A DNA stretch of 64,000 bases, taken from assembly GCA_009469675.1 (NCBI GenBank), contig SSSZ01000046.1, forward strand, positions 1-64,000. The letters run 5' to 3'. Below, piece by piece: positions 9,099 through 19,065 of the stretch; positions within the stretch are counted from its first letter, which is position 1; every line of letters begins with the position of its first letter. Both the position numbers and the translations under genes were made by a program. Source of the DNA: Azonexaceae bacterium (GTDB lineage Bacteria; Pseudomonadota; Gammaproteobacteria; Burkholderiales; Rhodocyclaceae). Below the pieces are notes generated by a model. The model worked only from the letters and a program-made list of their open reading frames with translations, was not told the DNA's origin and ran no database searches.

Positions 9099-11936
9099 TT
9101 AGTACTCGATCTTGCCCAGGGCGGACTCGATCAGTGCTTTTTGTTGCTCGTTGTGCTTGGCCAGGTAGCCCACCGCCGGCGACGACGAAGCCGGACGGGA
9201 AACCAGCAGCAGCTTCTGCTTGGTGCCGAGCTGGGTATCCAGATGGTGGCGCGAGGCGAACCAGTACCAGGCCCCCTGGTTGCGGGGTTCTTCCTGGGTC
9301 CAGACGATTTCGGTCGCCTTCGGGTATTTGGCCAGCTCCTTCTCGAGGGAATCCTTCGGGAAGGGGTAGAGCTGCTCGACGCGGACGATGGCGATATTGT
9401 TGATCTTCTTCTCGCGGCGGGCGGCCAGCAGATCGTAATAGACCTTGCCGCAGCAGAGGACGACCCGGGTCACCTTCTTGGCGTCGATGGCGTCGACTTC
9501 GCCAATGACGCGCTGGAATTCGCCCTTGGCCAGCTCGTCGAGGGACGAGCAGGCATCCTTGTGGCGCAGCAAGGACTTGGGCGACATGACGACGAGGGGC
9601 TTCCTCTGCATGCGCACCGCCTGGCGGCGCAGCATGTGGAAGACCTGGGCGGCGGTCGTCGGCACGCAGACTTCCATGTTCATTTCCGCGCAGAGCTGCA
9701 TGTAGCGCTCGAGACGGGCCGAGGAGTGCTCCGGACCCTGGCCCTCGTAGCCGTGGGGGAGCAGCATGACCAGGCCGCAGGCCCGGCCCCACTTGGCTTC
9801 GCCCGAGGCGATGAACTGGTCGATGACGACCTGGGCGCCGTTGGCGAAGTCGCCGAACTGGCCTTCCCAGACCACCAGTTCGTAGGGGTTGGCGGAGGCG
9901 TAGCCGTAGTCGAAGGCGAGGACGGCTTCTTCCGACAGGACGGAATCGAAGCACTGGAAGCCGGCCTGCTTTTCCTGCAGGTTCTTCAGGGTGTAGTAGG
10001 TGCCCTCGGCCCAGTTTTCGCGATTCTGGTCGTGGAAGGCGGCGTGGCGGTGGAAGAAGGTGCCGCGGCCGACGTCTTCGCCGGAGATGCGCACGCCGTA
10101 GCCGGAAACCAGCAGGGAGGCGTAGGCCAGATTCTCGGCCATGCCCCAGTCCACCGGCAGCTTGCCGTCGCCCATGGCGGCACGGTCCTCGACGATCTTC
10201 TTGACCCGGGAGTGGAGGGTGAAGCCTTCCGGCAAGGCAGTGAGGCGCTGGGACAGGCGCTTGAGTTCCTTGGCCGGAACCTTGGTGTCGCAGGTCTCGA
10301 TGTAGTTCTTGGTGAGGAAGGGCGTCCAGTCGATGGTGTTGGGGTGCTTGTAGCCCGCCAGAACCGGGTTGTAGAGCAGTTCGCCCTTATCGAGGTGCTC
10401 GCGGTATTCCTTGATGATCTGGTCGGGACCGTCGGCGGGCAGGACGCCCTCGGCCACCAGCTTGTCGCCGTAGAGCTTGCGGGTGCCCGGGTGCTGGGCG
10501 ATCTTCTTGTACATCAGCGGCTGCGTCACCATCGGCTCGTCCTGCTCGTTGTGGCCGAGCTTGCGGAAGCAGATGATGTCCACCACCACGTCCTTCTTGA
10601 ATTGCTGGCGGAATTCCATGGCCAGCGCGGTGACCAGGGCCACTGCTTCGGGATCGTCGCCATTGACGTGGAAGATCGGCGCATCGGCCATCTTGAAGAT
10701 GTCGGTGCAGTAGAGCGACGAGCGGTAGTCGCGGGGGTCGCTGGTGGTGAAGCCGATCTGGTTGTTCACCACGATGTGCAGGGTTCCGCCAACGCCGTAG
10801 CCGCGGGTCTGGGCGAAGTTGAGCATTTCCTGATTGACGCCCTGGCCGGCCACGGCGGCGTCGCCATGGACGAGGATGGGCAGCACCTTGGTCTTGCCGT
10901 CTTCGCCGCGCCGGATCTGGCGGGCGTACACCGAGCCTTCGACCACCGGATTGACGATTTCCAGGTGCGAGGGGTTGAACGCCAGGGTCAGGTGGCAGGG
11001 GCCTCCCGGGGTCGAGACGTCGGACGAGAAGCCCATGTGGTATTTGACGTCGCCCGCCGAAAGATCGCTCTTCTTCTTTCCTTCGAATTCGGCGAAGAGC
11101 ATCGAGGGGGCCTTGCCCAGGGTATTGACCAGGACGTTGAGGCGACCGCGGTGGGCCATGCCGATGACCACTTCGTCGACGCCCAGGCGGCCGCCGGTGC
11201 GGATCGCCTCGTCCATGGAGACGATGAGGGATTCGCCGCCTTCCAGGGAGAAGCGCTTCTGGCCCACGTATCTGGTGTGCAGGTAGCGCTCCAGGGTTTC
11301 AGCGGCGGTGAGGCGCTCGAGGAGGCGCTTCTTCTGCTCCGGGTTGTAGGTGGCGCGGGAGCGGATGGTCTCGAGGCGCTCCTGCAGCCAGCGCTTCTCG
11401 GTGTAATCGCTCATGTACATGTATTCGACGCCGACCGAGCCGCAGTAGGTCTGCTTCAAGGCCTCGACCAGGTCGCCGAGCTTGGCGTTCTCCGGGGTGC
11501 CCTTGAAGGAACCGACGTTGAAGGTCTGGTTGAGGTCGGCATCGGCAAAGCCGTAGAAGCCGAGGTCGAGTTCAGCGATGGCCGGGCGTGGCATGCGCTT
11601 CAGGGGGTCAAGGTCGGCCCAGCGGGTGCCGAGGAAGCGGTAGGCGTTAATCAGCTGCAGGACAGCAACCTGCTTCTTGCTGTCGCCGGCGGAGGCCGGG
11701 GCCACGGGGCGGAAACCGCCGTCCTTGGCCAGTTCGGCGAAGGCCGCGATGACCGGGGCGTGGGGTACGTCGCGGGCGACATAGCCGGGCATCTGGGCCA
11801 GGCGGTCGAAATAGTCGCGCCATTCGTCGGGAACGGCGGTCGGGTTATCCAGGTATTTTTCGTAGAGTTCCTCGACGAACGGCGCGTTGCCGCCGAAGTA
11901 CATCGAGTTGTCGAACAGTTGCGTCATCGTGGTCAT
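9099..11936 (-). CDS. odhA: 2-oxoglutarate dehydrogenase E1 component
   Basis: This 945-residue ThDP-dependent enzyme decarboxylates 2-oxoglutarate and is full length for the family. The N-terminal segment SMYFGGNAPFVEELYEKYL is the E2-contact region of OdhA proteins; the ThDP motif lies in the HGDAAVAGQGV to VVNNQIGF stretch (about residues 355-395), and the C-terminal transketolase-like part carries LLPHGYEGQGPEHSSARLER. The start has an AAGGGG site six bases upstream. First gene of odhA-odhB-lpd; the preceding gltA is separated by a strong terminator. Confidence 0.96.
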   Translation of the reverse strand: MTTMTQLFDNSMYFGGNAPFVEELYEKYLDNPTAVPDEWRDYFDRLAQMPGYVARDVPHAPVIAAFAELAKDGGFRPVAPASAGDSKKQVAVLQLINAYRFLGTRWADLDPLKRMPRPAIAELDLGFYGFADADLNQTFNVGSFKGTPENAKLGDLVEALKQTYCGSVGVEYMYMSDYTEKRWLQERLETIRSRATYNPEQKKRLLERLTAAETLERYLHTRYVGQKRFSLEGGESLIVSMDEAIRTGGRLGVDEVVIGMAHRGRLNVLVNTLGKAPSMLFAEFEGKKKSDLSAGDVKYHMGFSSDVSTPGGPCHLTLAFNPSHLEIVNPVVEGSVYARQIRRGEDGKTKVLPILVHGDAAVAGQGVNQEMLNFAQTRGYGVGGTLHIVVNNQIGFTTSDPRDYRSSLYCTDIFKMADAPIFHVNGDDPEAVALVTALAMEFRQQFKKDVVVDIICFRKLGHNEQDEPMVTQPLMYKKIAQHPGTRKLYGDKLVAEGVLPADGPDQIIKEYREHLDKGELLYNPVLAGYKHPNTIDWTPFLTKNYIETCDTKVPAKELKRLSQRLTALPEGFTLHSRVKKIVEDRAAMGDGKLPVDWGMAENLAYASLLVSGYGVRISGEDVGRGTFFHRHAAFHDQNRENWAEGTYYTLKNLQEKQAGFQCFDSVLSEEAVLAFDYGYASANPYELVVWEGQFGDFANGAQVVIDQFIASGEAKWGRACGLVMLLPHGYEGQGPEHSSARLERYMQLCAEMNMEVCVPTTAAQVFHMLRRQAVRMQRKPLVVMSPKSLLRHKDACSSLDELAKGEFQRVIGEVDAIDAKKVTRVVLCCGKVYYDLLAARREKKINNIAIVRVEQLYPFPKDSLEKELAKYPKATEIVWTQEEPRNQGAWYWFASRHHLDTQLGTKQKLLLVSRPASSSPAVGYLAKHNEQQKALIESALGKIEY

Positions 11937-12004
11937 AGACGTCCCCTTGTGGGTGTTTTATTTCTCTATAGCGTTCGGGGTGCGAGGCCCGGAGCCTCAC
12001 GAGC

Positions 12005-12031
12005 AAAAAAAGGGCGGCCCGGCGGCCGCCC
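12005..12031 (-). terminator. terminator of gltA
   Basis: On the minus strand the stem GGGCGGCC / GGCCGCCC (12031-12024 and 12019-12012) with a four-base loop runs into seven T residues (12011-12005), directly after the gltA stop. Confidence 0.92.
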
Positions 12032-12042
12032 TTTTCTTCCTT

Positions 12043-13341
12043 TTAGCCGCGCTGGGCCAGCGGCACGACATCGCGCCGAGCGGCGCCGACGTAGAGCTGA
12101 CGCGGACGGCCGATCTTGTACTCGGGATCGGTAATCATTTCTTCCCACTGGGTCATCCAGCCGACGGTACGGGCCAGGGCGAAGATGCAGGTGAACATCT
12201 CGGTGGGGATGCCGATGGCCTTCTGGACGATGCCGGAGTAGAAATCGACGTTCGGGTAGAGCTTCTTCTCGACGAAGTAGTCGTCTTCCAGGGCGATCTT
12301 TTCCAGTTCCATGGCCAGCTTGAAGAGGCGGTCGTTCTGCAGGCCCAGTTCGGCAAGCACTTCGCCGCAGACTTTGCGCATGAGCTTGGCGCGGGGGTCG
12401 AAGTTCTTGTAGACGCGGTGGCCGAAGCCCATGAGCTTGAAGGAATCGTTCTTGTCCTTGGCACGCTTGATGTACTCATTAACGCGGGAGACGTCGCCGA
12501 TCTCTTCGAGCATCTGCAGGCAGGCCTCGTTGGCACCGCCGTGGGCCGGACCCCACAGGCAGGCGATACCGGCGGCGATACAGGCGAAGGGATTGGCGCC
12601 GGAGGAACCGGCCAGGCGCACGGTGGAGGTCGAAGCGTTCTGCTCGTGGTCGGCGTGGAGGGTGAAGATGGTGTCCAGGGCATTGACCAGCACCGGATTC
12701 GGCACGTACTTTTCGCAGGGGTTGCCGAACATCATGCGCATGAAGTTGGCGGTGTAGTCCAACTCGTTGTCCGGGTACATGAAGGGAGCACCGGTGTTGT
12801 ATTTGTAGGCCATGGCAACGATGGTCGGCATCTTGGCGACCAGGCGGTTGAAGCTGACGTTGCGGTGCTGGACGTCGGAGAAGTCCATGGCGTCGTGGTA
12901 GAAGGCCGACAGGGCGCCGACCACGCCGGTCATGACGGCCATCGGGTGGGCGTCGCGACGGAAACCGGAGTAGAACTTGGTGAGTTGCTCGTGCACCATC
13001 GTGTGGTTCTTGATGGTGTCTTCGAAAGCGCTCTTCTGGGCGGCGTTGGGGAGTTCGCCGTTCTTCAGAAGGTAGGTGACTTCGAGGAAGTTGCAGTTTT
13101 CGGCCAGTTGCTCGATGGGGTAACCGCGGTAGAGGAGTTCGCCCTTGTCGCCGTCGATGAAGGTGACGGTGGACTTGCAGCTCGCGGTGGAAAGGTAACC
13201 CGAGTCATAGGTGAACAGACCCGTCTTGCCGCCCAGGGAACGGATATCGATACATTCGTTACCGTGGGTGGGGGTCATGATGGGGAATTCGACGGGAGCC
13301 TGTCCATCGATACTCAGGGTTGCCTTGCGTTCGGTCGTCAT
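12043..13341 (-). CDS. gltA: citrate synthase (hexameric, type II)
   Basis: A 432-residue citrate synthase that condenses oxaloacetate and acetyl-CoA. All three catalytic residues are visible: His in [14 protein letters not shown], His in [15 protein letters not shown], and Asp in [10 protein letters not shown]. The N-terminal domain typical of type II NADH-sensitive Gram-negative enzymes is present ([14 protein letters not shown]). The start has an AAGGGAAG site. It lies between terminators, so it is probably its own transcript although inside the TCA block. It gives a useful contrast to the two catalytically altered citrate-synthase-like proteins at 43834-45455. Confidence 0.97.
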   Translation of the reverse strand: MTTERKATLSIDGQAPVEFPIMTPTHGNECIDIRSLGGKTGLFTYDSGYLSTASCKSTVTFIDGDKGELLYRGYPIEQLAENCNFLEVTYLLKNGELPNAAQKSAFEDTIKNHTMVHEQLTKFYSGFRRDAHPMAVMTGVVGALSAFYHDAMDFSDVQHRNVSFNRLVAKMPTIVAMAYKYNTGAPFMYPDNELDYTANFMRMMFGNPCEKYVPNPVLVNALDTIFTLHADHEQNASTSTVRLAGSSGANPFACIAAGIACLWGPAHGGANEACLQMLEEIGDVSRVNEYIKRAKDKNDSFKLMGFGHRVYKNFDPRAKLMRKVCGEVLAELGLQNDRLFKLAMELEKIALEDDYFVEKKLYPNVDFYSGIVQKAIGIPTEMFTCIFALARTVGWMTQWEEMITDPEYKIGRPRQLYVGAARRDVVPLAQRG

Positions 13342-13382
13342 GGTGTCTTCCCTTTACAGGTGTAGGTGGTCACAGCACTGCC

Positions 13383-13415
13383 AAAAAAACAGCAAGCGCT
13401 CAACATAGAGCGCTT
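13383..13415 (-). terminator. terminator of the sdhCDABE operon
   Basis: On the minus strand perfect arms AAGCGCTC / GAGCGCTT (13415-13408 and 13401-13394) with a six-base loop are followed, after four bases, by seven T residues (13389-13383). Confidence 0.78.
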
Positions 13416-13422
13416 ACCTTAC

Positions 13423-13665
13423 TCAACTCTTACGCAACATGGCGACGATCGGCGCCAGGCGGGGATCGTCGCATTCCGCCTGGCCGCTGATCAGATGCCA
13501 GAGATCGTGATCTTCCATGTCGGCGAGTTCTGCGAACGCCTGCTGTTCTTCATCGTCCAGTCCGGCGAAGCCCTGGTCGAGAAAGCGCGTCAGCGCCAGA
13601 TCGACCTCCAGCAGGCCGCGGCGGATACAGCGCCAGCGCAGGCGTTCGTAGTCCTCTCTTAGCAT
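13423..13665 (-). CDS. sdhE: FAD assembly factor SdhE (succinate dehydrogenase flavinylation)
   Basis: An 80-residue protein of the Sdh5/CptB family that promotes covalent flavinylation of SdhA. The defining RGLLE motif (consensus RGxxE) is at residues 13-17 (CIRRGLLEVDLAL), followed by the acidic helices FAGLDDEEQQAFAELADMED. The start at 13665 overlaps the last base of the sdhB stop (TGATG), giving translational coupling, so this start is preferred over longer in-frame extensions. It is the last gene of the sdh operon. Confidence 0.92.
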   Translation of the reverse strand: MLREDYERLRWRCIRRGLLEVDLALTRFLDQGFAGLDDEEQQAFAELADMEDHDLWHLISGQAECDDPRLAPIVAMLRKS

Positions 13666-14375
13666 CAAACCGCCCGACGGACCATCATATCCTTGATCTT
13701 GCCGATCGCCTGGGTCGGATTGAGACCCTTGGGACAGACGTCGACGCAGTTCATGATGGTGTGGCAACGGAAGAGGCGATACGGATCCTCGAGGTTGTCG
13801 AGGCGTTCGTTGGTCGCCTGATCGCGGGTGTCAGCGATAAAGCGGTAGGCCGCCAGGAGGCCGGCCGGGCCGACGAACTTGTCCGGGTTCCACCAGAATG
13901 ACGGGCAGGAGGTCGAGCAGCAGGCGCACAGAATGCACTCGTAAAGGCCGTTCAGTTCCTCGCGATCCTCCGGCGACTGCAGGCGCTCCCGCTCCGGCGG
14001 GGGGTCGTTGTTGATGAGGTAGGGCTTGATCGAGTGGTACTGCTTGAAGAACTGCGTCATGTCGACGATCAGGTCGCGGATCACCGGCAGGCCGGGCAGC
14101 GGCCGCAGGACGATGGGCTGCTTGAGTTCGTCGATGTCGGTCAGGCAGGCTAGCCCGTTCTTGCCGTTGATGTTCATGGCGTCGGAACCGCAGACGCCTT
14201 CGCGGCAGGAACGGCGATAGGAGATGGCGTCGTCCTTGGCCTTCAACTTGGTCAGGGCGTCCAGGAGCTTGCGGTCGGTGGCGTCGAGCTCCACCGAGAT
14301 GTCCTGCATGTAGGGCGCGTCGTCCTTGTCCGGATCGTAGCGGTAGATGCTGAATTGAACCGTGCGTTTGCTCAT
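13665..14375 (-). CDS. sdhB: succinate dehydrogenase iron-sulfur subunit
   Basis: A 236-residue electron-transfer subunit carrying three Fe-S centres. Visible Cys clusters are SCREGVCGSDAMNINGKNG (2Fe-2S), CILCACCSTSCP (4Fe-4S) and CHTIMNCVDVCPKGLNP (3Fe-4S). The start MSKRTVQFSIY at 14375 is chosen because GGAGAAG lies just upstream; an ATG four codons earlier is in frame. It follows sdhA by 12 bases and overlaps sdhE. Confidence 0.96.
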   Translation of the reverse strand: MSKRTVQFSIYRYDPDKDDAPYMQDISVELDATDRKLLDALTKLKAKDDAISYRRSCREGVCGSDAMNINGKNGLACLTDIDELKQPIVLRPLPGLPVIRDLIVDMTQFFKQYHSIKPYLINNDPPPERERLQSPEDREELNGLYECILCACCSTSCPSFWWNPDKFVGPAGLLAAYRFIADTRDQATNERLDNLEDPYRLFRCHTIMNCVDVCPKGLNPTQAIGKIKDMMVRRAV

Positions 14376-14387
14376 GTTCTTCTCCAA

Positions 14388-16175
14388 TTAGTAGGAGCGC
14401 GTCTTCAGCGCGATGGTCTCGACGGACAGGGGCTTCATGTTCACCGGCTTGTAGGTGATCTTGTTGCCCTCCTGCGGGAAGAACAGGGTGTGCTTCAACC
14501 ACTCCTTGTCATTCCGGCCGTTGGGGAATTCCGGCGTGTCGGCGGCGTCGTCGCGGACGTGGGAACCGCGGGATTCCTTGCGGGCTTCGGCGGAGATCAT
14601 GGTGGCCTTGGCGACCTCGATGAGGTTTTCCATTTCCAGGGCCTCGACCCGGGCCGTGTTCCAGACCTGGGACTTGTCCTTGATTTCCATCTGGCGAGCC
14701 GCCTTCTCGACTTCGAGGATCTTGCTCACGCCCTGCTTGAGCATGTCGCCGAAGCGGAAGACGCCGGCGTGATCCTGCATGGTGCGCTGCATGGCGAGAC
14801 GGGTCTCGTGCACATTGGCGCCACCCTTGCGGTTGTCGAGGGCATTGATGCGGGACAGGGACTTCTCGGCGGCATCGGCGGGCAGATCCCGGTGGGCGCT
14901 GCCGCCCTTGAGGTCTTCAACGGCCGAGTCGCCGGCCGATTTGCCGAAGACCAGCAGGTCGAGGAGCGAGTTGGTGCCCAGGCGATTGGCTCCGTGCACC
15001 GAGGCGCAGGCGCATTCGCCACCGGCGTAGAAGCCGGGGACGGGGACGGCCAGGTCGCCGCCCTGGGGAATGACCACCCGACCGCTGTAATTGGTGGGAA
15101 TGCCGCCCATCTGGTAGTGGCAGGTCGGGACCACGGGGATCGGTTCCTTGATCGGGTCGACGCCGGCGAACTGGATGGAGATTTCGCGGATGCCCGGCAG
15201 GCGCTTCATGATGGTGGCCGGGTCGAGGTGGGTGATGTCGAGGAGGACGTAGTCCTTGCCGGCACCACAGCCGCGGCCTTCCTTGATCTCGGTCGCCATG
15301 GCGCGGGAAACCACATCGCGGGAGGCGAGATCCTTGGCGTTCGGGGCGTAGCGCTCCATGAAGCGCTCCTTGCTGGAATTGCGCAGGATGCCGCCCTCGC
15401 CGCGCACGCCCTCGGTGATGAGGACGCCAGCGCCGGCCACGCCAGTCGGGTGAAACTGCCAGAATTCCATGTCTTCCAGCGGAATACCGGCGCGGGCCGC
15501 CATGCCGAGGCCGTCACCGGTGTTGATGAAGGCGTTGGTGGAAGAATAGTAGATGCGCCCGGCGCCGCCCGTGGCGAAAATGGTGGCGCGGGTATGAAAG
15601 ATCACCACCTGGCCGGTTTCCATTTCCATGGCGGTGACGCCGACTACCGCACCTTCGCTGTCGCGGATGAGGTCGAGGGCCATCCACTCGACGAAGAACT
15701 GGGTGTTGGCCTTGACGTTGCGCTGGTACATGGCGTGCAGCATGGCGTGGCCAGTCCGGTCGGCGGCGGCGCAGGAACGGCGCACCGGTTTTTCACCGAA
15801 ATTGGACATGTGGCCGCCGAACGGACGCTGGTAAATCTTGCCGTTGTCGGTACGGTCGAAAGGCATGCCGTAATGCTCGAGCTCGACGACCACTTCGTTG
15901 GCCTTGCGGCACATGAACTCGATGGCGTCCTGGTCGCCGAGCCAGTCGGAACCCTTGACGGTGTCGTACATGTGCCAGTGCCAGTGGTCTTCCTCGGAAT
16001 TGCCGAGGGAGGCGGCGACGCCGCCCTGGGCGGCGACGGTGTGGGAACGGGTCGGGAAGACCTTGGAAAGCACGGCGGTCTTGAGGCCGGCTTCGGACAA
16101 TTGAATGGCGGACCGCAGGCCGGCGCCACCGGCGCCGACGATGACCGCGTCGAACTTCAGAACAGGAATACTCAC
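14388..16175 (-). CDS. sdhA: succinate dehydrogenase flavoprotein subunit
   Basis: The 595-residue catalytic subunit oxidises succinate to fumarate. Seen: the FAD motif VIVGAGGAGLRSA at the N-terminus, the covalent flavin histidine in RSHTVAAQGG (about residue 45), the substrate-binding HPTGVAGAGVLITEGVRGEGG segment, and the catalytic-Arg region with SVHGANRLGTNSLLDLLVFG. It starts two bases after the sdhD stop. Flavinylation would be assisted by SdhE at the end of the same operon. Confidence 0.97.
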   Translation of the reverse strand: MSIPVLKFDAVIVGAGGAGLRSAIQLSEAGLKTAVLSKVFPTRSHTVAAQGGVAASLGNSEEDHWHWHMYDTVKGSDWLGDQDAIEFMCRKANEVVVELEHYGMPFDRTDNGKIYQRPFGGHMSNFGEKPVRRSCAAADRTGHAMLHAMYQRNVKANTQFFVEWMALDLIRDSEGAVVGVTAMEMETGQVVIFHTRATIFATGGAGRIYYSSTNAFINTGDGLGMAARAGIPLEDMEFWQFHPTGVAGAGVLITEGVRGEGGILRNSSKERFMERYAPNAKDLASRDVVSRAMATEIKEGRGCGAGKDYVLLDITHLDPATIMKRLPGIREISIQFAGVDPIKEPIPVVPTCHYQMGGIPTNYSGRVVIPQGGDLAVPVPGFYAGGECACASVHGANRLGTNSLLDLLVFGKSAGDSAVEDLKGGSAHRDLPADAAEKSLSRINALDNRKGGANVHETRLAMQRTMQDHAGVFRFGDMLKQGVSKILEVEKAARQMEIKDKSQVWNTARVEALEMENLIEVAKATMISAEARKESRGSHVRDDAADTPEFPNGRNDKEWLKHTLFFPQEGNKITYKPVNMKPLSVETIALKTRSY

Positions 16176-16177
16176 GC

Positions 16178-16525
16178 TTACAGCCTCCAGAGAATCGCAG
16201 CAGCCCAGCCGGTGTAGCCCACCAGCGCGACGATGGTCAGCACGTGCAAGGTCAGGCGCAGGCCCGTCGGCTTGACGTAGTCCATCCAGATGTCACGCAC
16301 GCCGATCCAGGCGTGGTAGAAGAGGCTGACGAAGAAGAGGAAGGTCACGAACTTGATGAAGCCGTTGGCAAAGACACCCAGCCAGGCTTCGAAGGTGCTC
16401 GGACGGACGATGAGAAGGACCGCCGCCATGATGACGGTGTAGACCGCCATGAGGACGGCGGTGGCGCGCTGGGCGATCCAGTCCTTGAGACCATAGTGGG
16501 CGCCGACGACATTGCGATTGATCAC
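16178..16525 (-). CDS. sdhD: succinate dehydrogenase membrane anchor subunit
   Basis: A 115-residue protein with three transmembrane helices (about residues 19-40, 53-76, 90-112) that anchors SdhAB and shares haem b and quinone binding with SdhC; the helix-two His in FYHAWIGVRDIWMDYVKP is the likely haem ligand. The GTG at 16525 is taken as start because it overlaps the sdhC stop (GTGA) and has a G-rich ribosome site; an upstream ATG at 16540 would add five residues. Confidence 0.92.
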   Translation of the reverse strand: MINRNVVGAHYGLKDWIAQRATAVLMAVYTVIMAAVLLIVRPSTFEAWLGVFANGFIKFVTFLFFVSLFYHAWIGVRDIWMDYVKPTGLRLTLHVLTIVALVGYTGWAAAILWRL

Positions 16526-16908
16526 AGCAGAACCCCCCACAGAACCAGGGTAAGCGGAATGCTCACGGCGAGGACGACGGCGGCGGACTTGTTCGCGGCC
16601 TGCTTCTCGATACCGACATGCAGATCAAGGAGCAGGAAGCGGATGCCGGCGCAGAAGTGATGCACGTAGGCCCAGATCAGGCCGGCCAGGATGACCTTGG
16701 CGGGCAGGCTGGAGAACACCGCCTTGAACGTCGCGAAGGTCTCCGCCGAGGTCAGGCTGGCCGAGAACAGCCAGAGCATCACGGGGAAGCACAGAAACAG
16801 CCCCGCCCCGCTGATCCGATGCAGGATCGATACCTTGCCCGGAAGCGGCAGTCTTATTGTGGTCAAGTCCAAGTTCTTTGGACGTTTCTTGATGGTCATT
16901 TCTGCCAT
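16522..16908 (-). CDS. sdhC: succinate dehydrogenase cytochrome b556 subunit
   Basis: A 128-residue membrane subunit, first gene of sdhCDABE. It has the family motif RPLPGKVSILHRISGAG-like stretch (here RLPLPGKVSILHRISGAG) with the quinone-site Ser/Arg region, and three hydrophobic helices; HHFCAGIRFLLLDLHVG holds the conserved His residues of helix two. Of three clustered in-frame ATGs (16917, 16908, 16899), 16908 has the best-spaced GAGGG site. Confidence 0.92.
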   Translation of the reverse strand: MAEMTIKKRPKNLDLTTIRLPLPGKVSILHRISGAGLFLCFPVMLWLFSASLTSAETFATFKAVFSSLPAKVILAGLIWAYVHHFCAGIRFLLLDLHVGIEKQAANKSAAVVLAVSIPLTLVLWGVLL

Positions 16909-16969
16909 GAACGTCATCCCTCGCGTAAAGGTGCGGTTATCCGCTTGTACGTGGTTGAAAAGGTCCGTA

Positions 16970-16975
16970 ATTATA
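16970..16975 (-). promoter_or_regulatory. candidate -10 element for sdhCDABE
   Basis: On the minus strand TATAAT occurs in the 136-base gap between gntR and sdhC, about 60 bases before the sdhC start, in an AT-rich patch. No good -35 box was seen at 16-18 bases, so an activator may be required. Confidence 0.35.
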
Positions 16976-17044
16976 CATTCAAAATTCTGCGAAACAGGCG
17001 CCCCTTCTTGCTTGGCGGGCTAGCCCCTCCGCCCTATCACGCTG

Positions 17045-17800
17045 TCATCCGAGTTCGTTCAAATAGTGGTGGCGTTTGGTGCAACAAAACCCCCGGCGCC
17101 ACTCGACCGGCTTGTTGCCATAGGTGAATGCCGTCCGCTCCACCAGCAGCAACGGCTCCCCCGCCTTGACCCCCAGCAACCCGCCGCTGTGCGGATCGGC
17201 CGGCACCGCCCGCAGCCTCTCCTCGGCACGGATCATGCGAACCCCGTAATCGCCTTCGAAAAGACTGTAGAGGGAGCGATCGTAGCCGCGCAAGCGCTCC
17301 AAGGTCAAACCCTGGAAGAGTTCGCCCACCAGATAGATCTGGTCGAGCACCACCGGTTCGCCGTTAAACCGGAGCAGTCGCTCGAGGGCGACGACGGGGT
17401 CGCCCTCGCCGATCCGGAGGACGGCGGCGATCTCGCGGGTGGCCGCGATGACCGCGCAGGACAACGGTTCGCTCAGCGACTGGACCTTTTCTCCGCTGTC
17501 GGGAGTCAGGCGGAGAAAGCGGTAATAGGAGCGGGGATCGTTGTGGGTGGCGACGAAGGTGCCCTTGCCCTGGCGACGGACGAGAAGGTTTTCGGCGGCC
17601 ATTTCGTCGATGGCCTTGCGCACCGTCCCCTGGCTGACGTTGAAACGCCCCGCCAGTTCCGCCTCGCTCGGAATGGCGTCGCCCGGACCCCATTCACCCT
17701 CCTCCAGGCTCTTGATCATGAAATCCTTGATCTGGCGGTAGAGGGGACTGAAGGTGGGTGAGGGCGAGCGCATGACCGGGCGGGAAGCTTCGCGATTCAT
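17045..17800 (-). CDS. GntR/HutC-family regulator of TCA-cycle genes
   Basis: A 251-residue regulator with an N-terminal GntR winged helix (about residues 18-85: [41 protein letters not shown]) and a C-terminal UTRA effector domain (about 105-245) of the HutC type that binds a small molecule. It sits between sdhC (downstream, same strand) and mdh (divergent). A perfect palindrome in the shared gntR-mdh gap is a likely operator, and its half-site recurs before acnB. The effector is unknown; a TCA or related carboxylate is plausible by context. Confidence 0.88.
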   Translation of the reverse strand: MNREASRPVMRSPSPTFSPLYRQIKDFMIKSLEEGEWGPGDAIPSEAELAGRFNVSQGTVRKAIDEMAAENLLVRRQGKGTFVATHNDPRSYYRFLRLTPDSGEKVQSLSEPLSCAVIAATREIAAVLRIGEGDPVVALERLLRFNGEPVVLDQIYLVGELFQGLTLERLRGYDRSLYSLFEGDYGVRMIRAEERLRAVPADPHSGGLLGVKAGEPLLLVERTAFTYGNKPVEWRRGFCCTKRHHYLNELG

Positions 17801-17844
17801 AGCCTGAATTTCAGCATAATTTGCCCCGACCGTCCATCAAAAGT

Positions 17845-17860
17845 TGTCTTATATAAGACA
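17845..17860. promoter_or_regulatory. 16-bp perfect palindrome, probable GntR operator
   Basis: TGTCTTATATAAGACA is its own reverse complement and lies 45 bases upstream of gntR and 139 bases upstream of mdh. GntR-family operators are typically palindromes of this size. The 10-mer GTCTTATATA is repeated upstream of acnB (39577-39586). Sequence identity is seen; binding is inference. Confidence 0.65.
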
Positions 17861-17998
17861 GATGACGAATTGACAGCGGCGGCCCGAAAAACTAAGATTC
17901 GGCGTCTCCCGCGCCCGCCCGCGCCTAGCTGCAGTTTCGCACGGACGCCCGAGTTCTACCGAACAATTCAACCACGCTGTTTCATTCAGGAGCGACTT

Positions 17999-18985
17999 AT
18001 GTCCAAAGCCCCCATGCGCGTTGCCGTCACCGGCGCCGCCGGCCAGATCGGTTATAGCCTGCTGTTCCGCATCGCCTCCGGCGAAATGCTCGGCAAAGAC
18101 CAGCCGGTCATCCTCCAGTTGCTCGACCTGCCCCAGGCCCAGCAAGCCGTCAAGGGCGTGATGATGGAACTCGAAGACTGCGCCTTCCCGCTCTTGGCCG
18201 GCATGGTCGCCACCGACGACCCCAATGTCGCCTTCAAGGACGCCGACGTCTGCCTGCTGGTCGGCGCCCGCCCCCGCACCAAGGGCATGGAGCGTGCCGA
18301 CCTGTTGACCGCCAATGGCGCCATCTTCACCGTCCAGGGCAAGGCCATCGCCGAAAACGCCAAGGAAGGCGTCAAGGTTCTGGTGGTCGGCAACCCCTGC
18401 AACACCAACGCCTACATCGCCGCTGCCGCCGCCAAGAAGGTGGGCCGCACCAACCCCAACAACTACCACGGCATGCTGCGCCTGGACCACAACCGCGCCC
18501 TCTCCCAGCTCGCCGCCAAGACCGGCCGCCCGGTTTCTTCCCTGAAGAAGCTGGTGGTCTGGGGCAACCACTCGCCGACGATGTACGCCGACTACCGCAA
18601 CTGCACCTCCAACGGTGACAACGTCAAGGCCCTCATCAACGATTCAGCCTGGAACAACGACGTCTTCCTGCCCACCGTCGGCAAGCGCGGCGCCGCCATC
18701 ATCGAAGCCCGCGGCCTCTCCTCCGCCGCGTCCGCCGCCAACGCCGCCATCGACCACGTTCGCGACTGGGTGCTCGGTTCCGACGAATGGGTCACCATGG
18801 GTGTGCCCTCCGACGGTTCCTACGGCATCCCGGCCGGTATCGTTTATGGCTTCCCCTGCGAGTGCAAGGGCGGTTCCTTCAAGATCATCCAGGGCCTGGA
18901 AATCGACGACTACAGCCGGGAAAAGATGAATCTGACCCTCAAGGAACTGACCGACGAGGCCGAAGCCGTCAAAGACATGCTGTAA
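17999..18985 (+). CDS. mdh: malate dehydrogenase
   Basis: A 328-residue NAD-dependent type 2 malate dehydrogenase that oxidises malate to oxaloacetate. Seen: the NAD motif [19 protein letters not shown], the substrate loop [16 protein letters not shown] with its Arg residues, [10 protein letters not shown], and the catalytic His in [14 protein letters not shown]. The start at 17999 has CAGGAG upstream; a longer in-frame extension is unlikely. It is divergent from gntR and ends at a strong terminator. Confidence 0.97.
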   Translation: MSKAPMRVAVTGAAGQIGYSLLFRIASGEMLGKDQPVILQLLDLPQAQQAVKGVMMELEDCAFPLLAGMVATDDPNVAFKDADVCLLVGARPRTKGMERADLLTANGAIFTVQGKAIAENAKEGVKVLVVGNPCNTNAYIAAAAAKKVGRTNPNNYHGMLRLDHNRALSQLAAKTGRPVSSLKKLVVWGNHSPTMYADYRNCTSNGDNVKALINDSAWNNDVFLPTVGKRGAAIIEARGLSSAASAANAAIDHVRDWVLGSDEWVTMGVPSDGSYGIPAGIVYGFPCECKGGSFKIIQGLEIDDYSREKMNLTLKELTDEAEAVKDML

Positions 18986-19013
18986 TCCGCCCTTAGGCTT
19001 GGCGTGAAACAAG

Positions 19014-19041
19014 AGCCGCGGCCCAGGCCGCGGCTTTTTTT
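19014..19041 (+). terminator. terminator of mdh
   Basis: Perfect ten-base arms AGCCGCGGCC / GGCCGCGGCT with a short loop followed by seven T residues. Confidence 0.93.
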
Positions 19042-19065
19042 CGCCCGGCCGCCCGCCGGAACCGG

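Noticed and set aside
7929-12134. Very long open frame (about 1400 codons) opposite odhB and odhA
   Set aside because: It is fully antisense to two well-supported genes and has no recognisable domains; long antisense frames are common in GC-rich genes.
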